The notes under the pieces: model-generated
Told to the model about the DNA's origin: nothing
The model's database searches: none
The model's input: only the letters and a program-made list of their open reading frames with translations
Shown: positions 25,301-40,300 of the stretch, piece after piece
Position numbering within the stretch: the first letter of the stretch is position 1
How the letters are laid out: every line of letters starts with the position of its first letter
Assembly (NCBI GenBank): GCA_013400975.1
Contig: WBMZ01009019.1
Location: forward strand, 1-64,000
Direction of reading: 5' to 3'
Length of the DNA stretch: 64,000 bases
DNA from: Atrichornis clamosus
Taxonomy: Eukaryota; Chordata; Aves; Passeriformes; Menuridae
Translations under genes and position numbers: made by a program

Positions 25301-28300
25301 CTGCATTTGGCGCTTTTCCTTGTTCCTCCTTGGATGATCCTTACTGTTCTTTTCGTTTCTCAAAATGCTTCTCTTTATTTAGGAGGGGTGTTTCCCCAAC
25401 ATTTTAGATCGGTAAGAAATTATGATAGTTCTTGCACAGAGTGATCTAATTAGGCATTTTAGCTGTCTATTTCAGTGGCAGCTGCTATGGGTCAGCTGCA
25501 TTTCTCTTGAAGTCTTAAGTCAGATGCTTTATAAAAAGCCCTGTAGTTGAAAGCATATTTATTTTATTTGTGTTTTCTGTACATAGTTTCATGTGTTTTT
25601 TAATTTGCTATGGGCTTCTGTATGGAAACAAAATCTTGTCTGTATATAATAATTGCCATCAACTCCTCTTGCTTCCTACAGATCTTTGAAGATGAAGGAT
25701 CTAATTTTTCACTCTGTCATGGTTTTATACTGTTTTAGTTCAAGTGATTCAGTATAGCTTCTCCTAAATACATGCTAGTAGAAGGAGGATGTGGTCTGCA
25801 TGACTTTGTTAGTGGTATTATATTGAACTGTACATAAATTAATAAAACATTGTAGATCAAATTTAAATAGCTAAAAGCCAGAGATTCAATGCTTTATCTA
25901 GAATGCTGAGAATCTCATTAACACCTAACAGCACTTAATTTTCTAATTCTAAATTCTTTCACTAGCAGAAGGGAGAGAATTGGAGTAAAAGGAGTAGGGA
26001 AGTGTGTCAGACTGCAAAGCCCTAGAGCTTCTAAATAGAGTGTTCATGGAAGAGATCCCTGACTTCACTCTACACGGAAAGATGCACATTGTTCATGTAC
26101 TAAGAGAACTAAGAGGTTAAATACAGGGGTTTAAAAGCAGCACTATATTTTGATGTGCTTGATGATCATTTGCTACTTCCTGAGGAATTGTCAACACCAT
26201 TGTCATTTGAATATCAGAGGTATTTCACAGTTGCAAATGTTCTCATGTGAGTCAGCAGTTACTCATGTGAGCAAAGCCAAATGAAAGATTTCAGAGTTGT
26301 TTGGGCTCTTCAAGTCAGTTCATTCCCCGTCCAGTTTCATTGAACACGTTTGAAAACCTTGTGTTTCTTAATCTTTTCTCACTGACCTGCACCCCATTTC
26401 ATTTCCTTTTGTCAGAACCTGAAGAGCCTCTGAATTTTTTGCTCTTTTTCATTCCCTAAGGGAAAACATTCCTTCAAATACAGAAACCAACTTTTGGTGC
26501 CATCTGAGCCCGTGCTTGACACCTTGCCTTTCCTTGCAGTGTTTAACTGCCTAAGTCCTTTCGTAGTCACCGATCTCTTGTGTTCCTGTGGTATTAGAAA
26601 CTGCAGCAGCTTTCTACTTTTTCAGAGCAAATGTGCTGATGTTTATTTTACTCCCCTGGGGACTGTAAGCCTTTGCATTCAGTTGAAGTATTCTTTTTGA
26701 AACAATGGTCTTCAAAGTTTCTTTATTTCCAGCACATATTGTTTAAATAACATAACGTTACTGCTTTTTCTGTTTGAATTAATGTATTTCAGATGTACTA
26801 GTTTTGTAGTAAGTGCTAGCACAAGGAAAAATTCTTAACCAAGTGCTATGTGTAACTAACCTCTCTAGTCACATCACATGTTGCTGGGATCTAGAAGAGT
26901 ATGATGAGGAAAGTGTCCCTTGGTGTGTACCATGCTCCTAGTTTTTCCTTAAACTGTGGGATAGATGGGCATCTGGTCTTACCTAGTTTTTCTGTACTTA
27001 CAGAAAATTTTGCCCAGCAAAGCTAGTAAGTTAAATGGAACCAAAGAACTTCTGAGCAAAATTCTGACGTTTTCAAAACAGGATCCTAATGTTAGGTTAT
27101 TTGAATTCTATTTAGGCTCTAAAATTAGTGGCCTCACTTTCAACTATACTGGACACCCTTGAAACCCAAATGGTGTTTGATGACAAGGATGCTTGGAATA
27201 TTTGTAAATCGGGACAACTTACATAGCAGACTTAATATGGATTTAGCAACCCAGCTTTCAGTTCCTATTTATAAAGGTCTTATTCACTCTTCTCCTCTCA
27301 TGTTAAAAAATTGTCTTTGGTATATACCTTTCTTCTCTGAAGAAGGAATATCCCTTCAAAACATGGTGTGTCAGCAGAACTCTGTCATCTTTCCTGCCCA
27401 TGTCACTAAGGTTGTTAACTTTTTAAATTGAAAAGGGAGAAGGCTCAAGCAGCCTCTTTGATCAGTTTGCACCATTTGTCTGTTCTGTATGTCTGTAATG
27501 TTACGATGACAACTGATAAGCCCACAGAAAATCAGCCAGGACTATCGGAAAACATTCAAGTGTCAAAGTTATATGTAAACCCCTTAATATTGTTCAGTCT
27601 TTCAGAACTGTGTTTTACTATTTGATACAACTGTAGAAACCTGTTGTGAGTCTATACAAATGTAGGCACACTTTTTTGCTCAACATTTTCCATTGTGTTA
27701 ATTTGACAAAATACTTGCAAGAGTAATCCTTAAACATTTGGTCTATTTTTCATGTATCACTAGTTGCTTATCCACATAGAAATAATAAAGTGCAAGACTT
27801 AAAGCAAAAAATAAAAGTATGATGTCTGGTGAAAGCAAAATTGAGCCTTAGTTGTGATAGCAGTAATTCAGAGTATATGACTGTACAACACATGCATATG
27901 AACTTAGTGGCATTTAGAAGTTGTGTAAGTCGACACATGCAGGTAACCAGGGCTACCACCAAGCAACCGCTGAAATACAAAGAGTAAATTTATTTCATTG
28001 ACCCACTACCAGCGCTGGGCAGCAGAGACACCCAGGGACACAGGCTCTGTTAGGCTCAGTTCATCCTAGAGAAAACAGACAGACAGGGACACAGACTCTG
28101 TTAGGCTTAGTTCATCCTAGAGAAAAGAGACACACAGGGACACAGGCTCTGTTAGGCTTAGTTCATCCTAGCACACAGTGGTGCTCCTGCTGCCTGCCCC
28201 GATATCTCACGCAGACACAGGTTATCACAAGGGTATGCTTTTACAATCTCTCTCTCCCAGCAGGAGGCTCAAGTATGTCTGTGAGAGTATGTTATTTCTA

Positions 28301-31300
28301 CACAGCAATTCTACTTCTCAAAACAGGCAGAGGATGAACAACACTAGGCATAATTAATGGAGTTTATCATACTGACAATCTTAGCACCCCCACCTGCGAG
28401 GTTACTTTGAGAGAAACGATTCCCTCCTTCTTACCAGATTGTCTGGTTTTAACCCTTTCCTCCCAACCATTGTTGAGGACATTTGCTGAACCTTAGCTGA
28501 AGCTTGAAGTATAATTTGGTACCACTGCAATCAAAGCCCTTCATCCAGTTGTCATTTTGGTATCAAAACAGGATTTTGACTACTTCAGGAATAGTATATT
28601 TCCTTATTAATGTGCCTTGTAGGTCTATTAACCTGTAACAAGGGCCATTTTAAGAGAGAAGCCAAATATGTGTTCTAGAGTATCAGGGGGATTTCTTTTG
28701 TATTTCATAGTTTTCCATAGAGCTTTTCCATAAAGCTTTCTCAGTGCTTTTGGAAGACAAGGTACAATATTTACCTGTCTTAATAAGCTTCTCTTATGGG
28801 ATGGTATCACAGCAAAGTAATATCTCAGTCAGAGATTACTGACCAAAATTAATACAAAAAGGCATGTTTTAGAACATATAAATTTACTTATGCTTCAAGT
28901 ATGCAACTTTACCTAGTTAGCATTTGTAATTTTATGAGATAAATAAAGAATATTGTTTTAGGAGTGTTAAAATCACTTGCTTCATTTGCTGCATGGCACA
29001 CAAATTGTTAAAAGGGCTTTTGGTCAGTGAAATAGTGAGGCTCTTTTGATGCTACTGTAGAATAGTTACTGCATGTTTCTAAATGCTAGGATTGAAATTA
29101 TTGCGGAGCCTGTTAACGTCATTATAGTTGAGGGTGCCTAAGCATTTGCAATATAAACTTGTATTTCACTGTTTTATAACTGCTCATAAAGACTTGATCC
29201 TAGCTTAAAGCTGGCATAAAGTGGTTTGGCTTTGGAAAAGTGGATATGTGTATTGTATACACATATGCAAGAGGCCAGCAGATCCAGGTAGTAGAAAAGT
29301 TTAGCTTTTATAATCTTTAATTTAGTGCATGCCCATGGTTTGCAGATGCAGTCCAGAAGGCCACCAGTTGAGGTTTCTTTCTAGGCATATTATATTTGTT
29401 ATGTATTACATGGAGTATGTGTATGTGTATATACATATGTGTATGTGTGTGTGTATATATATATATATATATTATATATGCATGCCTGCCCTTTATATAT
29501 GTGCATATATATGTGTGTAGGTAATACTAATGATTTTATTTGTGTTGTGTGAGTTGCATGGCATTTATAAAGTAAAAGTATTATTTTCCCTCAAAAGTGA
29601 CCTGTTTATAGAGAGGTAGAATATGGAGAGATGAAAAGATTCTCATTATTGAACACTGGGTCTGAGATTTTGAGATTAATTTTCAGAATTCCTTCTCCCT
29701 GTGTCCTATTTTAACCCTCAACTTTTTTCTCCTACCAATAGAGATGTATAAGAAGATTGAAGAAGACTTTTACTTGCAGATCAGTAGTAAAATAGTCTAT
29801 CTACTGTTTAATATTCATAAGCAGCAACATTAGACTGTTTCACTTAAGTTTCTGAATCATATAAATAGTAGACTGCTTATAAATGCAGAGATTTTGCACT
29901 GTATATGCCGTAAGTGATAAGAAAGAAGACAATAAATGCAGCCAATTGTTTTGAAGCCCTAAGCTTAATTTTTAAAGGGCCAAAAGAAAGTGTTCAAAGC
30001 AGCTACAGGCTTCTGTCATGCAATTATCTCTGACCTGACTTGCCATACCAAGTATGCAAAGCTTTCTCAGTCCTTGTCTATGATAATTACTAGCAGTCTG
30101 CAATTTACCAGCCCTACCTGGGAAGAACCCGATCCAGGTAAGAGATTTGAGATTTTAAATGTAGCCTGCAAGACCAATGGTACTTAAAACAAAGAAAGCA
30201 TTAAATCCATGTGTAATACTTTACCTCTGGCACCAGTTGCTGGGTGCTAATGTCAGTTTTTTTTGCTGTAGTCTTGGTTTCAAACTTAAACAAAACCCCA
30301 CCAAAACTATGCAAACAAATTGCTGGCTTTATTTTCCTTTTGTGTTGTTCTGTTTGTTTGTTTTGTTGCTAAAGAGACTGGGGAAAAAAGGAAATACAGT
30401 CTTAAAGATAAGGATTTGAGATAGGAAACAAGGTGTCAGAAAAGCTGTAGACCAGCAAAGAACTAACATAAAACAGAATTGTAGTAGGTATTATGCAGTG
30501 CTCATGGGCCACTTCGTGTTCCTCTGTAAAAAAGTTTTCATAGGAGTCTGGTTTAAGGATCCCTAACCCTTTTCTCATATGAGTAGTAGTAGGAGTACTT
30601 GCTGGTGACTACCTCACAGGAAGCTAAGAGAATTTGTGTTCCTGAAACCCATGGTGTTGCTGAGCAAAACCTCTATGCAATCCAGTTATTGTGAGTAGTA
30701 ATGAGGAGTATGAGTAATAAAGTCATCCTTTCCTAAGCTCCACCTTTTGCTTCTGGCCAGGAAAATCTTTGGTTAGTCACAGAGAGTTGGATAGACAATT
30801 TTGGTTTGCATCTGCTCTGCTGGCCCACCCCTGGCCTAGAGCAATAGTTTTGTCTACACTTGTGACACTGTGTCCAATTTTGGGCTGCGTGCTAATGACA
30901 GAGGCACTGACAAAGTGGATAGAGTCAATGAGGCATGTGGTAGGATTACTTGCAGGTAGGAGAATATGCTGTGTGAGAAGAGACTGGTAGAGCTAGATTT
31001 GCTCAGCCTGGGAAAAGGTACTTCTAACTGAGACTAATCACTACGTCCCACTAACTGAGGGGATTGTTGCAGAAAAGGCAAAGCCATGGTCCTCTCAAAG
31101 ATACGGAAAATGTATGAAGTAACATTCACACTTGTAATGATGAGTTCCAGACTAGATGTAAGGAACCACAGTTACTGTGGTTAAGCACTGAAACAGGTAG
31201 TCCAGGGAGCTTGTGGAACGTCCATGTCAGGAGGTGGTGGACAGAGGCCTCTTCAAGCTTGACTTTTTCCTGAGATTCCAAGCCTTCAATGCTTTTACCT

Positions 31301-34300
31301 GTGCTACTACCTTGGTTTTGTGTTCAGTTACAAATGACTCCTCCTCCTCCATATTACCTGTATGACTCACTCATGTTGCCATGGTACTTTGAGAACCTTT
31401 CAACAATTAAAGTATTTTGTTTTCAGAAAATCTGGGGAAGTAGTAGGAATGTGCTCCTGTTTTACAGATAATGAATTTTTGTGTGTAGATGTTACAGGAG
31501 ATCTTTTGAAGTAACACACATTTCCTAATTCCCTTTTCTTCTCCCATCCCTTGCTAAGGTTAAGTAAGGAACTGTGCCCATATTTTTTGGACACAAAGCG
31601 GGTCTTCTAACATTGCACCAGCCTTTCCAACCTCTTCTTGTTTGTAGTAGTAGGTACCAGCTATCTTCCAAGTTTGAAGGGCATGCTCCAAACTTCTGGG
31701 CTGCTAGTACTACAAAAATCTGTCTTTAATTCAAATAATGTATAGTGTTTCTGGTTTTTACTCTTTGTTTTTAGAAACAATGCAAGCATTTTCATTATTA
31801 CCTCTAATCCTGGAAAATGCAAATTTCACATGTAGAAGTTTCAGTTAATTAAAACTACTGAAATTAAGGATAAGGAATGGGATTTTTAATGTTGAGTCTA
31901 ATATCCTGACAGAGGATTCTAATATTAGTCTTATTGTGTGTAGTGTCATCTTATATGGAATGTTTTTGCAGTATGGCAGTAGACTAATTTTATTCATTTG
32001 TTTAGAAGTTGTTCCAGAATGTGGTTAAGCCTTTGGAAATTTATTATTTAATGCCCACAAGCTCCTCCTGAAGCATGATTAGTTCAAGAGAACATGTATA
32101 TATGCCATTGTGAATGGGGGTGGTGGTTGTTTTGTTTAGTGGTGCAAGTTTTTCCTCATCTAATGTTGATTTTGTTGAATGATTTTGTTGAAAGAGATGT
32201 ATTTCTTATCTTCTTTTTTGTGGTTTTTTTCACTGAGAAATCATTTTAGGTGATGTAAAATTATGATATGGGATATTTCATTAGTGACTAGGTGTACATG
32301 TGACTATCATGACTATTTTTCTGAGTTTCTTTATCTTTCTTATGATGTAAGCTGAGCTCAGACTGAACCAGCAGTATCATCTTATGCAAGAAAAATTGTT
32401 TTAATTTCTTCCCTTGTGCATCTCCCAATCCCTTATAAAAATCTCCCAAGTAAGCAAGCAAATAAAGCCCTCCTGCCCCCTCTTCCTCCTTCAGTTCCAC
32501 AAAGAGTGTTCATTCTTAGCTCTAAGGAAAAAATAAACCCATGAGCCAAAAATCAGTTATCTATTTTAGAACATGTAATTATTTGAAATAATGTAAAGGT
32601 AATCCTAATGACTAGTATTTTACAGCTGTTTGTTGCTGAACAAATTCTGTAATTTCACACATAGGACATGTGATTTATGATTGAATCTGTGTTAAATTTA
32701 TGCTCATATTTTTGGTTCAGTTTTCCAAATAATATATCCAAAGAAGCATTTTAATTTTTCCCATATATTTACAATTTCAGCAACCAGGTAATATATGCAG
32801 ATGATGATTTTTCTTATTTCTAATGTACTACAATCAGTGTTATGATCCCTGTAATGGTCATGTAAATCATGAGTAATTCCATTGAGTTCTAGGTAGATCT
32901 GTCCTATGTGCATGAGATCATAATTTGTCTGTGAAACTTAAAATTTTACAGCTAAATCCTAAAAAAATATAGAGGAAGGTAGTCTTGTAAATATTTGGGC
33001 TTTTTAGGTGTTAATTAATATAAGGTATTAAACACTGTTCCTAATTTTTATGAGGTATGCTGTGATATTGTTGAAAATAGGAGTTCTTGTGCAAATTATT
33101 TTTTACAGATTGTTTAGAGCTCAGTACATAAAAAGCAGACTCTGATCGTGGCTTTCTAATCTAATTTATTTAGAACTTTTGGGACATTGGAATAGGAATT
33201 CACTCTCTTACCTGTGATTTAGACAGATGTTGTCTTTATTGGGTGACTGGCCTGTTGTATTCAAAATCACTTTATTTGAACACAGCAATTAAACATCTTT
33301 TCCTTGAGCCCTTCTTGCCTATCATATGAAGTCAGGGAACAGATACAATTTTCTACTACCTGTGTCAGCTACAGGCTCTTCGGAGAGCAGAGTGAAAGGC
33401 TGTATTGAGATGTTTTTACTGCAACACTAATTATTTGTATCGCTGTTTCTTACAGGAAGAAAAAGATGGGGGAAAAAGAAAAGAATGGAAATTATTCTTT
33501 CACTGCCTCTCCTTATTCCAGTGTGTGTCATGCTATGTTCTGAGTGCATTTTATTTAATGATTTGGCAGACGCCTGATTGACTATTCTCTCTTGCTTTTA
33601 GCTGTAGGGGAAACTGCCAGGAGGTAGTGTGGAGAAAGGCAGAGCCATAGTTGTGAAATAGGTGAAAAAGGTCATAGAGGATTAGCTGAAGGCTGATAGC
33701 ACAGAGAATCATTTAGTTTGGAAAAGACCCTTAAAAGGTCATTGGGTTCAACCATTACCCTAGCACTGCCAAGTCCACCACTAAATCATGTTCTGAAGTG
33801 TCACATCTACGTATCATTTAAATAACTCCACAGACGGTGACTCAACCACTTCGCTGTGCTGCCTCTTCCTCAGTTTAATAATGCTTTTGGCGAAGAAATT
33901 TTTCATAATATCTGATCTGAACCTCCCCTGGCACAATTGGAGGCCATTTCCTCTTGTTTTATTGCTTGTTACTTGGGAGAGGAGACTGGCAGAAATGAGT
34001 AGTGACTTAGGAACCTGTGAGGGAACAAGCAAGAAAATTTAGCTAGTGGCCGCGTTCCAAGCACAACCATATCAGCAGGTGTGTTTTGCATGGCTTAGTG
34101 AAAACCAGACAATTTCTTTCAATTCTCTCATATAGTGTATTTGACACCTCTGAGGGATAAGCTTATGAATTAATAAATTCATAAGTGCTGTAGTACTGCT
34201 TTGTGAATACTGTTTCTGTCTATTATTATTTTAATTTTGTGTAGTGGCCAAAAGCCACAGTAAAGGAACAGTCTTCCAAAAGTACCAAATTCAAGCAGGG

Positions 34301-37300
34301 ACTTCATAGCCCTGTCAAACAATTCCCATGAAGTACTTTTCTGTTTGTTCTTGCAAAGTGAAGACCACAGCAATACTTACTTATCTGAACCTTGATAAAC
34401 TTCAAACATGTTTTTTCATTCTGTAAATCCATAATTGCTGAAGACTTGGATTATTACCCTGTTGAAGGCTTCTTTTGGCCTTTATTGGGAAATGTGTGCA
34501 TGTTAGGATTGTTGTTTAGGGATCTGAGAGTCTTTGGTAGCATTCTGAAGTGACAGAAATAAATGGTAGGCAGATGAACATATTGAGAGACCACTGCAGT
34601 GATCCCAGTACTGTGTTGGTTGATTTTGCAATTTGTTGAAATATTTTGTGATTAATAATAGTTTCGGTCCTGTTTTGTGGGTCTTTTCAAACAAATTGAC
34701 CCAAAACTTCCTTTAATTAGGAACAAAACCAAAATCCTTCCCAAAACTGTGACACAACATTCTAACAGCTTTATGTATTTTTGCACTTATTTAAAGGGTT
34801 GTTTTACTTTTTCTAGAAGGGTTTGTTTGAGTGGATTTCCTATGAAGTTGTGCTAAAAGACCCTGCTTTTTATATGGTTGCTTTTCCTTCTCAAAAGTTA
34901 AATTCAAAATAGAAGCTGTGAAAGGAGGAAACTCATATCTAACTTGATTGTGAAGCAAGTTGAAAGACCACAGAATGTTTACAAACAGAAAGAGAATTCC
35001 ATCTAAGATTCATGTTTCTCCTAGTCCGTGAGTCAAACTTTTTCTGCTGTTTTTGGTGTTTTTCCAGAAGTGTGATTGTCTGGTAATTTAAAGTAAACAA
35101 CACACAGGGGTTTTTAGATCTTTTGAAACACAGAAATACTGAACAATTTACTCTGGGGCAGATATTCAAGATTTTGGGGTTTTTCTGTCCAGAAGGCTTG
35201 GGAAGGAAGACAAATTAAAGGAAAAAATAGAATAAACTGAAAAGAAATCCTACAGAACGTTTAGAACATCACTAAAAAGTGGTGAAGATCAGGTGTTTGT
35301 CTGCTGTTAATAGTTTTTCTCGTAACCATGTATTTCTTCTGCATTTCTCCACAAGGCTTCCTACAACTTATCACAGTCATCTTCTACAACTAGTGAAATC
35401 ATTTATTGGTCATTAAGAATAATTCCTCTTCTATGGCCACCAATAGAGTTTGTAAGATTATTGTTTCAATTTTACTGATATTTTCTCTTTGAGTGCTAAG
35501 TGGTGGGATAGAAGTTAAATGAGGCCTTCACCGCTATACTCCTTTGCAGTGGGAATTTGGATCTGGTGGTTTTCCAGTCATTTAGGGTGAGTTTCTGTTC
35601 CCAAAATTAAGCAGTTTCTCCAGGAAATTCTTACACAAACAAAATCTGGTGGTAAAAGCTCTGACTTTATATAAATTAGGATATAGGAATACCTCTCTCA
35701 TCACAGTTGGGATTTTATTCATGTTTGGGAGTTTTTTTAACTTTGAGACCTTCTGGAAGTACCTTGGCTCTGACCAAGGTAACTTTATCTTCCTAGACCT
35801 CAGTTTAGCTATAGGTCTTACTTATGCTTGAGTTCTTTGAAAACTTACCTCTGGGTATTTTTTTAATAGCACTGGTACATTGGATTTTTTCCCACTTTTT
35901 TCAGCTGCTGCAAGTCTGTTTTTTCACTGTCCTAACATTCACCCCCTCTAACTCTATGCTATTGTATAGTTAAGTCTCTTTTCCTCATATATGTTGTAAC
36001 TTAGTACTAGCTTTGATCATGACCATTCAGCTGAGTCTTCCTCTGCTTAATGACTTGCATCCTATATTTCCTGTATTTGCTATTCTTCCTATTTCTTTGC
36101 TCTCATATCAATCTGTCGTTTGGGAGACTTCATTCCAGAAGGATGGTTTTCTTGAATTTGTAGTGTTCAACAGCTTATTTGAACTTAGAATGATCCTTTT
36201 CACTTTAACATTTGGCTAATCCATTTCTTCTTATGCTCACCAACCTCTGCTAGCATGGGGCTTCACAAGGGCTTAGGTCAAATTTCATTACTTTTGATGA
36301 GAGGTAGTAGCTGAAACTTTTAATGCCTCATGATCCATTGCTAGTTTTCTAAGCAAAGTTCTGATATTCCCTTGCCATGTGAGGTCTGAGGTTTTCCTCT
36401 AATTTCAGTAGCAATGGGCTTCAAGTTGTTTTAGGGGCTTTTGCCATTCCGAGTTTGGACTATCATCTTCAGGAGACACCAGCATGTGTCAAAAGGCATC
36501 ATTTTCATCCGTTGCATGTTCTGTGCTTATAGAAAGGTTAATCCAGTCTGTTTAGCTATTGTTACTGTTCTGACTTTTCAGTGCTGCTTATCTAAATTTG
36601 CTTCTGAATCCACTGCTGAGCTGTAATTATGACCTTCAATAAGCTGCTGCTGCTGCTGCTCTTTGCCTAAGAGTGAAGTACTCATTTTTCAATGCTGCCA
36701 CCATCACATACTGGCAGCTTTGGACTTACTTAGTAGAGGAATATAATTTCTTCTTTCTATCTGGCTGCTTTCCGCTGTGTGTCACTTGCAGCTACTTTAC
36801 ACACTGCTGTAGTACCATATATTTTTTTTGTTGAAATTAAATAGCTTTCTGCTTCTTTGGTTTGGACAATAACATTTGGACATGAGTGTTTAGGTGGTTT
36901 ACCACACCTTTCACAAGAAACTTTTTTATTTTTAGATGAAAGATTCTGTTTGTTTACAAGGCCTGATGGATGGCAGAACTGCTAAGAACGGCTTGGGCAG
37001 TGTTATATTTTCAGCAAAGTACGCATTTTTGGTAGATACTATAGGAAATGCTTGGTCCAGCAACTGTGGAAAGATCTTATGATCCTTCTATGTTATTTTT
37101 GGAGTGTGAGTGTTGAGAGGCTTGGCTTGGCCTTCTCTTTTGATTTTTTGCCTGTAATGTAAGAGGAAGGGATATAGTTAGTAGTGCCTTGGACATTTAG
37201 CTTGAAATAAACTCCATGAATGGTGACTTAAGTCACTAATGTTTTATCATGGAGGCCTGTAGACCTGAGAAATTTAGTTGAGCTAAGTGACTTCTCATGA

Positions 37301-40300
37301 TAGGTTAAAGTCAGTCCAGGTCCCATGCAGTAAGTACATTATGCACCTGTTTTGCATTGAAATCAGTCTCAAAAGCTAAATGTTCACAATGACAGTGTTG
37401 AGCTAATTTCTAGTTTATAGATCAGCATGCTTAGACCCAAGTCAGTAGCTTTACACATGCTTCTAAATGTCTTTGTATTTCTGCCTGAAAAAAAAAGTAG
37501 TCTTAAAACCCCCACACTGTTAGCCAACTGGAGTTGGCTGTGTTAACAAGTAATATAGTGTCAATGTATTGGATGAATAAATAGTATGAAGTAGTATGGA
37601 AACTCCTACATCTAGAGTCTGTACAGTTGAAAAGGTGAACTTTGTACTTGATTTAGTCTGGCCCCCTGAGCAAAATATTCCTTCCTAAGCATTGAAGCTG
37701 TTCAGAAGAGTGCTTATTTTTTCACACCCTTATGTTCCTGTTGGAACGAAACGGTGCACTACTGGAACAGAAATTCCTCTCTAGCTTCCACAAGAAATAA
37801 TCAAGTTGCCTGCACCAAAATCTCCCTGAGAGCTGAAACTGATTGAAACGTGTGAATGACTGAAGGACTTGCTTTTTTTTTATACTGTTGGTTCAAGTGA
37901 AAACACTAATGGAGATATAGCCATTATCTTCCTCAGCAATAAACTCTCTTATCAAGCTCAGTAGTTTGCATACAAACTATGTGGAATGCTGTTTTACTGT
38001 ACTGCTTACATGTAGAAATGATGTAACAAACACCAATGGCAATATCTTAGAGGTGGGAAAGGTGGTTTTATCTAAAATAAAGCCTGAAACAAAGATTTCA
38101 CTTCCTTGCTGTCACACTTGAGCACCAGAATGGGTACAGTGACCAAGATGTCTGTCCAACTGCCTGGCACCATGATATTTCTGTTCAGATGTTAGGCCTG
38201 AGATCAGTTGCCATGACATGAAGAACATATTTCATGTCCTGATGTCTCCTGGGTTCTTAGCTTGTAGGTTGTTTTTTTTGGAGATAACAGTGATCAGTGT
38301 TTTCATTATTTTCCCCTTTGTGAATGGTCAGGCTTTGATCACTGCTCTTTGTCTTTGTGTTTGGATATCTCTTTGAAGCCTGAGTGACCTGGAGGCTTCA
38401 TGACCTGCTAAATTGTGTGCCACTAACACAGAACTCTCTGAGAGCCTTGTCTTGCTGTGTGTGTTCCTCTGAGTGCTACCACACCCAAGCATTCCCGCTC
38501 ATTCTCTGTTCATGCACACTTACTGTAGCTCTCAGCAATACTCCTGCCAAAAATCAGATACTAATGAGATGTTATATTCTGTGGCTTAGTTTTTGCTCCC
38601 TTCATGACATTTTTTTCACAAAAGTTTTGTTAAAAAGTAAACTTGTGAGACAACTTGTGAGTGTGGTGTTAAATTTGATGTAAGAAAACACAGGACAGTT
38701 TTCAGCAGGACATGTAAGCCAGTAACAACCCTGTAAGCTACAGGTATGTAAGGCATGTGGAGGTACAGAGAGGAGCTACAGAGCCATTCTGAATCCTGTG
38801 CCTTTATCTCAGCAAGATAAAGGTGCTGATCAACAGAGTAAACAGAATTCCTGTCTGAAGAACATACCAGTAAGTCAAACAAGCCTACTGTGGAGCCTGT
38901 GTGGCACAAGAAGATCTAGACAATACAGAAGAAACCATAATGGAACATGTGACTAAATATTAACTAGCACAACGACCTGGTTGTTATGAGCCAATAATAC
39001 TTGCAAAGCCTCTTGCTTGACAACAGTCAAATCAGCTTTGGGGACTACAAGACGTAACCATGTTTACCTCCAACTACCTGGCACTCTTGCAAATGTCGGT
39101 TTGTAGATGTAACAACATAGGCAAAAGGTGTTCAACTGAAAACTTAACAAAAACCTGCATGTTGATATCATACTCATACCAGAAGCATGGAGTGATGATA
39201 CCAAGAAAAGCTTTTGCCATGACAACAGAATGTAGCAGAATTAGATTAGTAAAACTGTGGAACAGTGTCTGTTCCCTGAGAGGAGCTTGATATGATTAAA
39301 CTCCTTTTGAGCTGACATCAGCAGAAGCTAGAAGATCACATAGATCTGGGCCAGTGTTTGAGCCAAGTAACCTTGATCTGAGAAACTGGTAACTTAGATT
39401 TTTGCCCTAGTATCAGCTAGAGGATGTAATTGATGGAGAAATGAGCTCCAAGAAGCTGGTAAACCAGAGCCCCTAAGTTTTCCTTGCTAAAGTGTAGCAT
39501 GTGCAGTTTTCAATTTCTTCCCAATTCCCCCTTTCCTCATGTCATTGTAGAGTCTAACAAATCAGTCATGGGTACCATATCATAACCTTCATAAATTGGT
39601 TTCTGGTTGACCGGTGCTTTGAGAACAGCTGGCAGAAGCAGCTTTAAGGTATGTGAGGCAGAGGAAGATTTCAGAAAGTTTAGAGTTACACAGACATTTC
39701 TTTAGTATGTGTTCTGGCTGTCACTCTGGTTTTTAGCTCTTCAATTTTTGCTGGAAAGTATTTTCCATTAAGGCTGAAATGTTTTCTTGCTGGCCTGGAG
39801 ACACCATCCTGTCCTGACAGCTGAAGGCTGACTTTCAGCTGCTCGTACCTGAGGGTCCTGGCTGGACAGTGCAATCCACCTGTATTCAGTATGCAGCAAA
39901 CTGTGTAAAACAGGGAGATTTGGTTTTGCAAACAGGGAGTGTAAAACAGAGAGATTTAGATTATGTTTCAAAGATTTCAGTATCTCTGTCATATGGGCAA
40001 AAAGTCCTGAAATATCACGTGGTGACTTGCAACATGGGAAAACTCAGGAATACTGATGTTTATCCAAGGAGCTAAATGTCAGGACGTTGCTCCAATTTTA
40101 CCACATGAATTCTTCCAGGAAATAGCAGACAGAATGTGCTGTACCACCTTACTGTCAGAAGCAAGGGGAATGTTGTTGCCCGTACTTGCTTAACATAAAT
40201 ATTTAATACTGCATATATTAATTGATGTATGTATATAGATATCAATATAAATGCATATAAAACCCCCAAACCCTATCACAACAGGAAACATCTTTGCTTC

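Noticed and set aside
38690..40090. Region with slightly different texture that could be an old unclassified repeat
   Set aside because: No tails, terminal repeats or protein motifs were recognised, so there is no basis for a call beyond a small 36-bp direct repeat.
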